From Saprospiraceae bacterium (lineage in GTDB: Bacteria > Bacteroidota > Bacteroidia > Chitinophagales > Saprospiraceae), in NCBI GenBank assembly GCA_024103005.1, contig JAGFJA010000076.1, positions 1-64,000 on the forward strand: 64,000 nt of DNA. The letters run 5' to 3'. Made by a program: the position numbers and the translations under genes. Positions 17,185 to 26,476 of this stretch are shown piece after piece; positions within the stretch are counted from its first letter, which is position 1, and every line of letters begins with the position of its first letter. A model generated the notes under the pieces. It made no database searches. It was not told where the DNA came from and saw only the letters and a program-made list of their open reading frames with translations.

Positions 17185-17731
17185 AAGACAGATTTTGCAA
17201 TTCTTGGAAAACCTAAATTAATTTCTATTGGCAGGTTTGTAGAAGCTAAAAATTATGAATTCCTGATCAAATGTTGCTTAGAGAATAATTGGCAACTAAC
17301 ATTAATTGGTGGTGGAAGTCTAAAAACTAATTACGAAGCAATGATACCTGCAGATAAATGGGAAGATATTATCTTGATTGACTGGATTCCACAAGCAGAA
17401 TTAATTGATTTGGTAATACACTCAGATATATATACAAAGTTCTATTAGCGAAGGTATGCCCAGAACCTTGCTTGAAGCAATGGCTATGAACATGCCTATT
17501 GTTTCTACCAATGTAGGATCAATTGAAGGCATTATTATTGATAATGAAAATGGATTATTGATAGAGAGTGTTAGAGATATGAATGAGTATGTTGAAATGA
17601 TTAATTCTTTGTTAAACAACATTTCTCTTCGTACATTTTTAAGCTCAAATGCTTATTCAAATGCTGTTCAGAATTATGAGTGGAACTCTATTTTTGATAG
17701 GTATAGATTAACTCTAAGAAATTTACATTAG
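17185..17731 (+). pseudogene. GT4 glycosyltransferase relic, truncated and frameshifted
   Basis: Only the donor-binding half of a GT4 enzyme remains. The first frame (17185 to TAG at 17446) gives LISIGRFVEAKNYEFLIKCC and LTLIGGGSLKTNY; the second frame (to TAG-terminated 17731) gives EGMPRTLLEAMAMNMPIVST. The two frames join at a run of AT dinucleotides near 17426-17434: four AT units are present, whereas five would restore SDIYIQSSISEGMP. The N-terminal half is missing entirely, so repair of the slip alone would not restore a full enzyme. It parallels the C-terminal half of the preceding gene and may be what remains of a duplicate. Confidence 0.85.
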
Positions 17732-17753
17732 ACAACTTTAATTCTCTTTATTT

Positions 17754-18836
17754 TTGAAAATTTTAAGAATATATACCAAGTTACCCCCTATGAAGGGAGG
17801 AATGGAAAAGCACATTTATAATTTAAGTGTTTTCCAGAGTAAAATTCATGAAGTTACCATTTTTTATAATCAAGGTTCACCTCTTTCTACTAACGATGTT
17901 CAAATATTACCTTCTTTAAAGGTAAATAAAATTAAACCACAGTTTCTCGGAATATTAATATTTTATATGACCTTACTATATAAATTATTTATTCGTCATG
18001 AAAAATATGATGTGATACATATTCATGGAGACTGGAGTTCATTAGTTTTTTCAAGACTATTAAAAAAAATTACAAAAGCCTGCATTATTGTTTTTTCGTA
18101 TCATGGAATGATACAAGATAATAAGTTTAAAAGGCATTTATTAAAATCAAACTTAAAAAAGACAGATATTATATTTGCCACAGGATATGATTCTACTGTA
18201 GCAATAAAAAATCTAATTCAGAAAGAGATTTACTTCCAACCAAGTGGAATAAACGGTATTTTTTTTATAAAATCGAATAAAAATATTAAGAAGGTAAATT
18301 TTCATGTGGTTACAGTGGCTAATTTGGTTAAAGTAAAAAATCTGGAGCTTGTAATTTCAATAGCTCAAAAATTACCTGACATTGATTTTAGCATCGTAGG
18401 CAAGGGCGATGAAGAAGAATCTTTAAAAAAAAGCATAATAAAGAAAAATATAAAGAATGTTACTTTGATGGGTTATAAATCCCATGAAGAAGTAAAGGAG
18501 CTATACGATAGTTCCGATTGTTTTTTGTTGACCTCATTGGCCGAGGGTACGCCCACTTCTGCCCTCGAGGCCATGGCAAGTGGATTACCTATAATTACAT
18601 CTAATGCGGGAGGAATTGAACATATCGTGCAAACGGGAATTAACGGATTCGTAGCTTATGATTATAGGCCAGAAACATACATAGATTATATTAAAACATT
18701 GGTCAACTCTCCAGAATTATGCAAAAAGATATCCTCACTTAATAGAGAAATAGCAAAGGATTTTAAGTGGACGAAAGTCGCAGAGAGTATTACTACGAAA
18801 ACTATTGATTGTTATAACAAAAAAACAAAACATTGA
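17754..18836 (+). CDS. Glycosyltransferase, GT4 family
   Basis: A 360-residue GT-B enzyme. The N-terminus has the GT4 acceptor-domain glycine loop PPMKGGMEKHIYNLS (about 11-25), and the donor domain has SLAEGTPTSALEAMASGLPI (about 261-280). The start is TTG at 17754, which keeps the complete first beta-strand (KILRIYTKLP); a later ATG at residue 13 would lose it. Its last codons overlap the next start by 4 nt. The linkage made is unknown. Confidence 0.83.
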   Translation: MKILRIYTKLPPMKGGMEKHIYNLSVFQSKIHEVTIFYNQGSPLSTNDVQILPSLKVNKIKPQFLGILIFYMTLLYKLFIRHEKYDVIHIHGDWSSLVFSRLLKKITKACIIVFSYHGMIQDNKFKRHLLKSNLKKTDIIFATGYDSTVAIKNLIQKEIYFQPSGINGIFFIKSNKNIKKVNFHVVTVANLVKVKNLELVISIAQKLPDIDFSIVGKGDEEESLKKSIIKKNIKNVTLMGYKSHEEVKELYDSSDCFLLTSLAEGTPTSALEAMASGLPIITSNAGGIEHIVQTGINGFVAYDYRPETYIDYIKTLVNSPELCKKISSLNREIAKDFKWTKVAESITTKTIDCYNKKTKH

Positions 18837-19918
18837 AAGATCATAAAATACTTCAGATAATTACTGGATTGCGGCCCGGTGGTGCGGAGCGACTATTATT
18901 AGATCTCTGCACTAATTTAAAAACAAACGGTATAAAAACTCTTGTTTATTCCGTTAGTCCATTGAATCAGCTTTATAAAAATTTTATTGAAAATGGTATT
19001 GAAACAAATATCGTGGTTAAAAAGAGGACCTTGTTCTCTTTTTTTCAAGGAATATCTATGATCTATAAAAGAATAAAAAAAGATGAGATTGAAATAGCAC
19101 ATGCTCATATGTTCCACAGTTTAGTGGCGGCACTAATTATAAAAATTTTTTACCCAAAAATCAAAATCGTTTTCACTCCTCATACTACGAATTATTCTGG
19201 GAACGCTGCAGACAAACAGGGTCTTAACAGCATAATGCGAATGAATTTTATGAGAATAACAAAATCTTTAAGATCTGCTGATATTATCTTTGATACGACC
19301 ATGAGATCGAATTTTTTAAAAGATAATGCTTTTGTGATTCCTAATGGTATTGACACTTCAAAATTCATGAAACCAATATCGAAAAATAAAATATTTACTT
19401 TCATTTGTGTTGGAAGAATTGATTATGTAAAGAATCATCAAGTGCTAATCCCTATCGTTAAAGAATTAATAAAAGAAGGATATGAATTTCAAATCCACCT
19501 CGTTGGTCATGGTATTTTGTACGAGGAGTTGAAAGTTAAAATCAAGACTAATGGATTAACCGAAAAAATACATATGCTAGGCTTTCATGAAAATATCGTA
19601 GATTATTTATTAGAATCCCATGTCTTTTTACTCCCTTCTTTATGGGAAGGCATGCCTTTATCTATATTAGAAGCAGGGGCGAGTCGTTTACCCATCATCA
19701 CTACTCCAGTAGGTGTCATTCCTTCAATTATTTCCACTAACGAGGGTTATGTCGTTCCCTTAGATAATTTTAAGGAGACAATGAAACACACAATGGATAA
19801 TTATTCAGAAGCTTTACTAAAAGCCTCGTCTTTCCAAAAGAAGGTCATCAATAGCTATGACATCGAGGTTACAACCCGATCTCATCAAAGACTATATGCA
19901 TCCTTGATAGAGCGATAA
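18833..19918 (+). CDS. Glycosyltransferase, GT4 family
   Basis: A 361-residue GT-B enzyme. It begins with the acceptor-domain motif ITGLRPGGAERLLLDLC (about 9-25) and has LWEGMPLSILEAGASRLPII (about 276-295) in the donor site. The start is TTG at 18833, overlapping the stop of the preceding glycosyltransferase (TTGA), so both are probably translated together. About 155 nt of AT-rich spacer follow before the deacetylase gene. Confidence 0.83.
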   Translation: MKDHKILQIITGLRPGGAERLLLDLCTNLKTNGIKTLVYSVSPLNQLYKNFIENGIETNIVVKKRTLFSFFQGISMIYKRIKKDEIEIAHAHMFHSLVAALIIKIFYPKIKIVFTPHTTNYSGNAADKQGLNSIMRMNFMRITKSLRSADIIFDTTMRSNFLKDNAFVIPNGIDTSKFMKPISKNKIFTFICVGRIDYVKNHQVLIPIVKELIKEGYEFQIHLVGHGILYEELKVKIKTNGLTEKIHMLGFHENIVDYLLESHVFLLPSLWEGMPLSILEAGASRLPIITTPVGVIPSIISTNEGYVVPLDNFKETMKHTMDNYSEALLKASSFQKKVINSYDIEVTTRSHQRLYASLIER

Positions 19919-20078
19919 CATTATAAACTACATATATTTGTATTTTAATATCAATGCTTTTAGAATTATAAGTAATTATAAAATTAACTGGAATCTTACC
20001 AATCCGTTTTTTTTACTCTCAAGCATTGAGACGATTCATGCATTCAGTAGATAAGATAGTAAAGTATATTAGTTGAAT

Positions 20079-21050
20079 ATGGCTACTTTTGAGAATGGAA
20101 TATTCACAATCTCTTTAGATTTTGAATTACATTGGGGCGTTGCTCCTAGGTGTTCTATTTCTGAGTATAAACAAAATCTAGATGGTACTAGAGAAGCGAT
20201 AGAGGGTATGTTAAAAATTTTTGAGAGCAATAATATCCACGTAACATGGGCGATTGTTGGCTTCTTGTTCGCTGAAGATAAAAAAGAAATTAAAAGGCTT
20301 AATCCCCTCAACCTGCCTCACTACAATAATAGCAAATATGACAACTATCGAATCATAGAGGAAGTTGGGAATAATGAAATAGAAGATCCGTATCACTTTG
20401 CATCAAGTATAATAGCTAAAATTTTAAAATGTCCAAATCAGGAAATAGCTTCTCACACCTATTCACATTTATTTCATTTGGAAGATAATATAAATTTTAA
20501 AGATATAGAAAATGATATTGTTTCTTTTAAAGCAATAACAGAATCCTTAAATGTGCCCATTAATACAATTATATTTCCAAGAAATCAATACAGTCATGAA
20601 AGTTTAGACCTCTATTACGAGAACGGATTTCAATTTTTCCGTGGTAACAATGACAATTTCATAAATCGACCGAGAAAAAGGTCTGAAGAGCACCCAATTA
20701 TTCGGAGTTTGCGATTTCTTGATAGTTTTTTCCCAATCTTCAACAATTTAATTAAACCGCCGCAAAAGACCTCAAATATTTTAATAAATATAAAAGCAAG
20801 CAGGTTCTTACGACCATATTCTACAAAATATAAGATGTTGGAAAGGTTAAAAATGAGAAGAATTAAAAATGAAATGAGTAAAGCCGCAAAAACTAAGAAA
20901 TTATATCATTTGTGGTGGCATCCTCATAACTTTGGTTTAAATACATTGGAAAATTTATGTATGTTACAAGAAATAGTAAATCATTTTAATAGTTTAAAAA
21001 AAGAGTACGGTATGATTTCAGCATCATGTAATGAATTTGATAATCTTTAG
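20079..21050 (+). CDS. Polysaccharide deacetylase family protein (NodB-like)
   Basis: A roughly 323-residue cytosolic-looking protein of the carbohydrate esterase 4 superfamily. ISLDFELHWG (about 10-19) holds the catalytic/metal aspartate region, and EIASHTYSHLFH (about 125-136) matches the HxxxH-type metal-binding histidines, although the family's usual SH(S/T)xxH form is kept here as SHTYSH. It probably removes an N- or O-acetyl group from a sugar of the repeat unit. No signal peptide is seen. ATG 20079 is preferred over TTG 20073. It lies 2 nt before a formyltransferase gene, which suggests a deacetylate-then-formylate pair. Confidence 0.78.
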   Translation: MATFENGIFTISLDFELHWGVAPRCSISEYKQNLDGTREAIEGMLKIFESNNIHVTWAIVGFLFAEDKKEIKRLNPLNLPHYNNSKYDNYRIIEEVGNNEIEDPYHFASSIIAKILKCPNQEIASHTYSHLFHLEDNINFKDIENDIVSFKAITESLNVPINTIIFPRNQYSHESLDLYYENGFQFFRGNNDNFINRPRKRSEEHPIIRSLRFLDSFFPIFNNLIKPPQKTSNILINIKASRFLRPYSTKYKMLERLKMRRIKNEMSKAAKTKKLYHLWWHPHNFGLNTLENLCMLQEIVNHFNSLKKEYGMISASCNEFDNL

Positions 21051-21052
21051 AT

Positions 21053-21832
21053 ATGAATGACGCTTTAGGAGTATATATATTTTGCGGAAAAGGCAAATCA
21101 TCTAATTATGTTTATAATTATCTAAAAACAAATTTCAGAGTTTCTGCGATATACATAGAAAACAAACCAAGTAAGTACTTGATGATGAAGAGAAGGGCCA
21201 AAGTACTTGGAGTGAAGAAAGTATTAGGCCAATTACTATTTTTGTCTCTGATTCTTCCCATTTTGAAACTTTTTAGCAAAAGAAGAATAAATAAAATTGA
21301 AAATGAATTCCATTTAGATGATAAAACCATCCAGTCCGATACTTTACACTATGTTGAAAATATAAATGAAATTGATTTCTCCAAAGTATTTAAAAACGAA
21401 AATCGCGCAATTATCATAATTAATGGGACGAGGATTATATCAAAAAAAACATTAAAAAAAATCCCATTTCCTATAATAAATATCCATGTAGGAATTACTC
21501 CATTGTTCAGGGGTGTTCATGGCGGATATTGGTCTCTTCGAACACAGAGAGCTGATTTATTTGGTAGCACATTGCATTTTGTTGACAAAGGTATTGATAC
21601 TGGCAATGTGATCAAGCAAGTAATTGGATCCCCCACAAGCGAAGATAATTTCAGCACATACCCGGTACTGCAATATGGTCTTATATTACCTGAATTACTC
21701 GAGACTATTAAAGACTATTCATCAGGATTAGATATTGAAACCATTGCACCAATGGTTAGCGAAAGTAAACTAAATTACCATCCGACTTTATCACAGTGGT
21801 TATATGGTTATATTAGATATAATATAAAATGA
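21053..21832 (+). CDS. Formyltransferase-fold enzyme (sugar N-formyltransferase-like)
   Basis: A 259-residue protein of the methionyl-tRNA/purine formyltransferase fold. The diagnostic segment is INIHVGITPLFRGVHGGYWS (about 142-161), with the conserved histidine and the family's later aspartate in HFVDKGIDTGNVI. The short length and location among glycosyltransferases argue for formyl transfer from N10-formyl-THF to an amino sugar, not for initiator tRNA formylation. It starts 2 nt after the deacetylase and overlaps the next glycosyltransferase by 4 nt. Other group transfers (e.g. carbamoyl or hydroxymethyl) cannot be excluded. Confidence 0.75.
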   Translation: MNDALGVYIFCGKGKSSNYVYNYLKTNFRVSAIYIENKPSKYLMMKRRAKVLGVKKVLGQLLFLSLILPILKLFSKRRINKIENEFHLDDKTIQSDTLHYVENINEIDFSKVFKNENRAIIIINGTRIISKKTLKKIPFPIINIHVGITPLFRGVHGGYWSLRTQRADLFGSTLHFVDKGIDTGNVIKQVIGSPTSEDNFSTYPVLQYGLILPELLETIKDYSSGLDIETIAPMVSESKLNYHPTLSQWLYGYIRYNIK

Positions 21833-22953
21833 AGAAAATTTCATTTATTATTAATGTTGATTGGTTTCTAATCTCGCATAGACTTCCCATTATAATGGAA
21901 GCTAAAAAAAGAAATTTTAAAGTGAGCATATTAACAATCAATACTGGGCAAGCCCATATTCTAAGAGAATTAGGCTTCGAAGTTGTTGAACTCCCTACAA
22001 GTCGATCGGGTCTAAATGTATTTAACGAATTGAAAACGTTAATCAGAATCATTTCGCATCTAAGAAAATTTAAACCAAACATCGTCCATAACGTAACTTT
22101 AAAGCCAATTATATATGGCACCTTTGCCGCACGAATCAATAGGGTAGAAAAAATTGTGAACGCATTTTCGGGATTAGGGTATGTCTTCACTAACGATACC
22201 AGAACGTATGGTCTTCACAAATTAATTCTATTTATATTTAAATTATTATTCAAATCAAATAGAATAACGTTCGTTTTTCAGAATAATGACGATATTAAGC
22301 TATTTCTAGATTCCCAAATTTTAGTCAAATCACAAATCAATATCATAAAAGGGTCTGGGATTGATTTAAACCAATACAATTACATTCCTCCCCCGTTGAA
22401 TCCTATAGTTAAGTTCTTACTACCCGCTCGAATGCTATGGGATAAAGGAGTTTATGAATTCGTTAAAGCTGCATCAATTATAAAAAAGGAAAATCCCGAG
22501 AATTTTCAATTTATCCTTGCTGGAAAAATCGATGAGGAAAACAAAGCACATATTCCTTTAGAAAAAATTCTTGAATGGGAAAAAGATTATCAGATTAAAT
22601 ACCTAGGATTCGTTCAAGACATGAAACGTCTTATAGCGGATGTTGATGTAGTGGTTTTACCATCTTATCGAGAAGGACTACCTAAGTCTCTCATTGAAGC
22701 TTGCGCAATTGGTAGACCTATAATCACAACAGATGCACCAGGGTGCAAGGACGTTATTGATGACGGAAGATCGGGGATTATAGTACCAGTAAAAGATTAT
22801 TTAGGACTTTCAAAAGCAATGTTATCTTTGGGCTTCGATAAAGAGAAAAGGTTAAATATGGGGTTAGAAGCTAGGAAAAAGGCAGAAAAGGAATATTCTA
22901 TAATTGACGTAATAGATAAGACATTTATAATATATGAAGAACCAATTTCCTGA
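21829..22953 (+). CDS. Glycosyltransferase, GT4 family (PglA/CapM-like)
   Basis: A 374-residue GT-B enzyme similar in layout to PglA-type transferases that add the second sugar to an undecaprenyl-linked sugar. Features are NVDWFLISHRLPI (about 9-21), VHNVTLKPIIYG (about 86-97), FSGLGYVF, and the donor motif SYREGLPKSLIEACAIGRPI (about 282-301). It overlaps the formyltransferase gene by 4 nt. A clear paralogue is at 36568. Acting early in repeat-unit assembly is inferred from family membership and from the nearby initiating transferase at 25253. Confidence 0.83.
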   Translation: MKKISFIINVDWFLISHRLPIIMEAKKRNFKVSILTINTGQAHILRELGFEVVELPTSRSGLNVFNELKTLIRIISHLRKFKPNIVHNVTLKPIIYGTFAARINRVEKIVNAFSGLGYVFTNDTRTYGLHKLILFIFKLLFKSNRITFVFQNNDDIKLFLDSQILVKSQINIIKGSGIDLNQYNYIPPPLNPIVKFLLPARMLWDKGVYEFVKAASIIKKENPENFQFILAGKIDEENKAHIPLEKILEWEKDYQIKYLGFVQDMKRLIADVDVVVLPSYREGLPKSLIEACAIGRPIITTDAPGCKDVIDDGRSGIIVPVKDYLGLSKAMLSLGFDKEKRLNMGLEARKKAEKEYSIIDVIDKTFIIYEEPIS

Positions 22954-23087
22954 AGCTAGAATAATCACCAGCTACGATTTTTTATCTATTGATATCACAG
23001 AAATCCATATGAAATAAAATTTTAAAACCTCTTTTCTCAGCTTAATATAACAATAAGTATAATTCATATTCTACGAAATAATCAAAT

Positions 23088-23999
23088 ATGATAATTGCAA
23101 TTAGCGGATCATCTGGCTTTGTTGGTCAGAATTTAAAGGAGTACTTTGATTATAATGCAATTGAAGCTATTGAAATTGCCCTAAGGGATCCAAATTGGCA
23201 ATCTGCTTTTAAGCTTTTTCCTACTGCCGTAATCCATCTCGCCGGCAAAGCTCACGATACACAAAACACATCTTCCTTAGAAGAATATTATAAAGTAAAC
23301 AGGGACTTAACAATCGATGTCTTTAATGAATTTTTACACTCATCAGCTACTGATTTTTTCTTCTTTAGCTCAGTAAAAGCCGTTGCCGACAAAGTTGATG
23401 GGTTATTAAAGGAAGACTATACGCCATCACCTCAAACTGCTTATGGAAAATCAAAACTCGAAGCTGAATCTTACTTATTAAATCAGGTTCTTCCCTCTAA
23501 TAAAAGACTCTTTATTATCCGTCCATGTATGATTCATGGAAAGAATAATAAGGGTAACCTTAATTTGCTATATCATTTTATAGAAAAGAAATTACCATGG
23601 CCACTGGCTGCTTTTGACAATCAAAGATCATTTCTAAGTGTTGACAATCTCTCGTTTCTAATTTTACAAATGCTAAAAAATAAAAACATTAAGTCGGGAA
23701 TATACAACTTTGCAGATGATGGATTTCTTTCTACTAATGAATTAATACAATTAATTGGTAAAAGCCAACATATCAAGCCTAAATTGTGGAAAACCCCCAA
23801 ACCCATTATTCATGCACTGGGCAGATTGGGAGATCTGTTACATCTACCGCTTAATTCCGAAAAAGTTAAGAAACTAACAGAATCATACATGGTTTCTAAT
23901 GAGAAAATAAAGAATGCACTTGATCTCTCAAAATTGCCAATGTCTATTCAGGATGGAATTAAAAAAACTCTGGATAGCTTTAGTATCAATAACAAATAA
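23088..23999 (+). CDS. NAD-dependent epimerase/4-reductase (SDR)
   Basis: A 303-residue extended SDR with the Rossmann motif ISGSSGFVGQNL (about 4-15) and the YGKSK catalytic motif (about residues 122-126). In many polysaccharide loci this type of short SDR sits directly beside a 4,6-dehydratase and an initiating transferase, as here, and reduces or epimerises the 4-keto sugar to a FucNAc- or QuiNAc-type product. That role is inferred from neighbours; the exact stereochemistry cannot be read from sequence. It is preceded by 134 nt of AT-rich spacer. Confidence 0.8.
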   Translation: MIIAISGSSGFVGQNLKEYFDYNAIEAIEIALRDPNWQSAFKLFPTAVIHLAGKAHDTQNTSSLEEYYKVNRDLTIDVFNEFLHSSATDFFFFSSVKAVADKVDGLLKEDYTPSPQTAYGKSKLEAESYLLNQVLPSNKRLFIIRPCMIHGKNNKGNLNLLYHFIEKKLPWPLAAFDNQRSFLSVDNLSFLILQMLKNKNIKSGIYNFADDGFLSTNELIQLIGKSQHIKPKLWKTPKPIIHALGRLGDLLHLPLNSEKVKKLTESYMVSNEKIKNALDLSKLPMSIQDGIKKTLDSFSINNK

Positions 24000-24026
24000 A
24001 CTTGGATCCAAATTAATACGATAATT

Positions 24027-25235
24027 ATGCTGCTTTTTAATATAGAAAAATTTCTTCGCGATAATATTACTCAAAGATCTGAAAGTCTATTGAAGAAAGA
24101 TATTGACGATAATAGGATTAAATTGGCACAAGAAATCGATGGAAAAAACTTTCTTGTAATTGGTGGGGCCGGTACAATTGGCTCAAACTATATTAAATCA
24201 ATCCTAAGATTTCAACCGAAAAGCTTGGTTGTTGTGGATCAAAGTGAAAATGGCCTGACCGAATTAACACGGGATTTACGTAGCAGTGTAAATTTGAATA
24301 TTCCGGAATCATATATAACTTATCCTTTTGATTTTGGTGGTAAAATTTTTGAGCGTTTGCTGAAACGGGAAAGGTTTGATGTAATCGCTTGTTTCGCAGC
24401 ACACAAACATGTTCGAAGTGAAAAAGATCATTTGGCAATAGAAGCTATGATTAGGAATAACATTTTCAATACCATGAAATTGTTAGAAAACGTTAAAGAA
24501 AATCCACCGGCACACTTCTTTTCTGTCTCTACCGACAAAGCTGCTAACCCGGTCAACGTGATGGGAGCCACCAAGAAAGTCATGGAACATGTTCTGATGG
24601 CTTATACCAAAGAGATAAAAATAAGTACAGCAAGATTTGCCAATGTGGCTTTTAGTAACGGTAGTTTGCTTTATGGATTTATTGAGCGTATGTTGAAAAG
24701 ACAGCCGCTCTCTTCTCCCTCAGACGTAAAAAGATATTTCGTTTCCCCCCAAGAGTCGGGTGAATTATGCATGCTGGCTTCATTATTGGGCGAATCAGGG
24801 GATATCTTCTTTCCACATTTAGAAGAAAATTCTATGATGAAATTTTCCACGATAGCTGAAAGATTTCTGGAAGAATTAGGATATCGATGCGATTATTGTC
24901 AGACTGAGGAAGAAGCTAAACAAAAGGCAGCTACTTGGACTTCGGATTCTGATACTTATCCGGTATATTTTTTCGAATCAGATACATCGGGCGAAAAAAT
25001 GTACGAAGAGTTTTACACGGAAAGCGATATTGTAAACAACGATCGTTTCAAATCTCTAGGTATCATAAAAAATGCACCTCGACTCCCACAATCAAAAATT
25101 CACAATATTATTGATCGCTTTGAAGAATTATTCGAAAAGGAAATCAATAAGTCCGACATCGTAAATTTATTAGCTGATTTATTGCCGGATTTCCACCATA
25201 TAGAGACGGGAAAATCTTTAGATCAAAAGATGTAA
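24027..25235 (+). CDS. UDP-sugar 4,6-dehydratase, CapD/WbpM-like, SMK type
   Basis: A 402-residue SDR lacking the N-terminal membrane region of long WbpM proteins but with a roughly 40-residue extension before the Rossmann motif VIGGAGTIGS (about 44-53). The catalytic stretch STDKAANPVNVMGATKK (168-184) has methionine (M179) where PseB has tyrosine, the hallmark of the retaining SMK dehydratases such as WbpM and CapD. It would convert UDP-GlcNAc to the 4-keto-6-deoxy sugar for QuiNAc, FucNAc or bacillosamine. It lies between the SDR at 23088 and the initiating transferase at 25253, its likely partners. Confidence 0.85.
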   Translation: MLLFNIEKFLRDNITQRSESLLKKDIDDNRIKLAQEIDGKNFLVIGGAGTIGSNYIKSILRFQPKSLVVVDQSENGLTELTRDLRSSVNLNIPESYITYPFDFGGKIFERLLKRERFDVIACFAAHKHVRSEKDHLAIEAMIRNNIFNTMKLLENVKENPPAHFFSVSTDKAANPVNVMGATKKVMEHVLMAYTKEIKISTARFANVAFSNGSLLYGFIERMLKRQPLSSPSDVKRYFVSPQESGELCMLASLLGESGDIFFPHLEENSMMKFSTIAERFLEELGYRCDYCQTEEEAKQKAATWTSDSDTYPVYFFESDTSGEKMYEEFYTESDIVNNDRFKSLGIIKNAPRLPQSKIHNIIDRFEELFEKEINKSDIVNLLADLLPDFHHIETGKSLDQKM

Positions 25236-25252
25236 CCTAAACTTGTTTTAAT

Positions 25253-25924
25253 ATGTACAAAATTATTAAACGTTTGATAGATATTTCCCTTTCGGGACTT
25301 GCTATCCTTATCCTAAGCCCACTCATGATACCAATTATGATTGGGTTGAAATTGACAGGGGAAGGTTATATTTTTTATCTCCAAGAAAGAATTGGCCTTA
25401 AGAACAAACCTTTCCAAATGTTTAAATTTGCCACCATGTTGAAAGACAGTCCCAATTTACCCGGAGGAATGATTACAACAAAAGGAGACCCGCGTATTAC
25501 CCCAATGGGCGGGTTCTTACGAAAAACTAAAATCAACGAATTACCCCAATTGCTTAATATTCTATTTGGAGATATGAGTATTGTCGGTCCTCGACCACTT
25601 GTCAAAGAAACACTGAACCGCTATCCGAAAGAATTGAAAGATAAGGTATATAATGTAAAGCCGGGGCTTTCCGGTATTGGGTCAATCATTTTCAGAGATG
25701 AAGAAACAATAGTTACAAAAATTAAAGAAGAAGGAAAAGATCTGGAATCGTTCTTGTTAAACAAGTTATCCCCGCACAAAGCCGAATTAGAAATGTGGTA
25801 TCAAAAAAACCAATCTTTGTGGGTTGATTCCAAGATTGTAATTGTTACTATATGGGTCATTATTTTCCCGTCTTCGGATATTGTGTATAGGTGGTTTAAG
25901 GGATTGCCGGAGAGGCCGTTTTAG
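25253..25924 (+). CDS. Initiating undecaprenyl-phosphate sugar-phosphate transferase
   Basis: Member of the bacterial sugar transferase family (WcaJ/WbaP C-terminal or PglC type, 223 residues), which moves a sugar 1-phosphate from a UDP-sugar to undecaprenyl phosphate to begin each repeat unit. One N-terminal membrane hairpin (about 11-34) is followed by LQERIGLKNKPFQMFKF, DPRITPMGGFLRKTKINELP (about 81-100) and GDMSIVGPRPL (about 108-118). The short form without the multi-pass N-terminal domain fits PglC-like enzymes using diNAcBac- or QuiNAc-type sugars. It ends the A+T-rich assembly block. Confidence 0.9.
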   Translation: MYKIIKRLIDISLSGLAILILSPLMIPIMIGLKLTGEGYIFYLQERIGLKNKPFQMFKFATMLKDSPNLPGGMITTKGDPRITPMGGFLRKTKINELPQLLNILFGDMSIVGPRPLVKETLNRYPKELKDKVYNVKPGLSGIGSIIFRDEETIVTKIKEEGKDLESFLLNKLSPHKAELEMWYQKNQSLWVDSKIVIVTIWVIIFPSSDIVYRWFKGLPERPF

Positions 25925-26079
25925 GAGGGGAATAGTGAATAATGGAAAGTGTCCGAAGGATTCCTTTGGGAAAAATTGAAAATGAATCAAGACCAGAAAG
26001 GCCAACACAACAATCTTGAAAGTGGTGACACAACTTCCAACTTCTTAACTAAACGGTATTAAACCATATTTCTATTTTT

Positions 26080-26109
26080 TGCACAATATAAATCCTTAAA
26101 TCTGCACAA
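26080..26109 (+). repeat. Two iterons, TGCACAA at 23-bp spacing
   Basis: TGCACAA at 26080-26086 and again at 26103-26109, exactly 23 bp apart and in the same context (TAAATCTGCACAAT). The unit and period equal those of the five-copy array at 26833-26931. It lies 32 nt upstream of the dead HicB-like gene. Confidence 0.65.
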
Positions 26110-26140
26110 TACACCATAAAAAGCCGGAATAAAAAATCCC

Positions 26141-26476
26141 ATGAAACAACTAACCGTAATTATCGAATGAAATGAGGATGCGTTTTTCGCTTATGTTAGA
26201 GAGATAGACAGTATCGTAGCGGGTGCCTTGGATTATAAAGTGGTGAAATCAAATCTCGAGGAGATGTTGGCTATTGCTCAAGAAGAAGATGATCAGACCA
26301 AAAGGTTATTGAGCAAGGGGTACAAAATAAAGTTTGAAGTTGATCTGTAATCTGTTTTTGATTTGATTCCGGAAGTTAACATCAGCCAACTGGTTAAAAC
26401 CGGAAACATCAACCCCGAATTGTTGAGACAATATGTTTCGGGCAGCAAAAAAGCATCAGAGGCTCAGACAAAATAA
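26141..26476 (+). pseudogene. HicB-like antitoxin relic
   Basis: The frame from ATG 26141 reads as a HicB-type protein (KQLTVIIE then NEDAFFAYVREIDSI, KSNLEEMLAIAQEED, and a C-terminal helix-turn-helix-like VNISQLVKTGNINPELLRQY). It is broken by TGA at 26168 (an Arg codon is expected) and by TAA at 26348 (Glu expected). Part of it (26270-26347) is duplicated beyond the ATPase gene at 28244-28321. No HicA toxin is visible. Confidence 0.75.
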
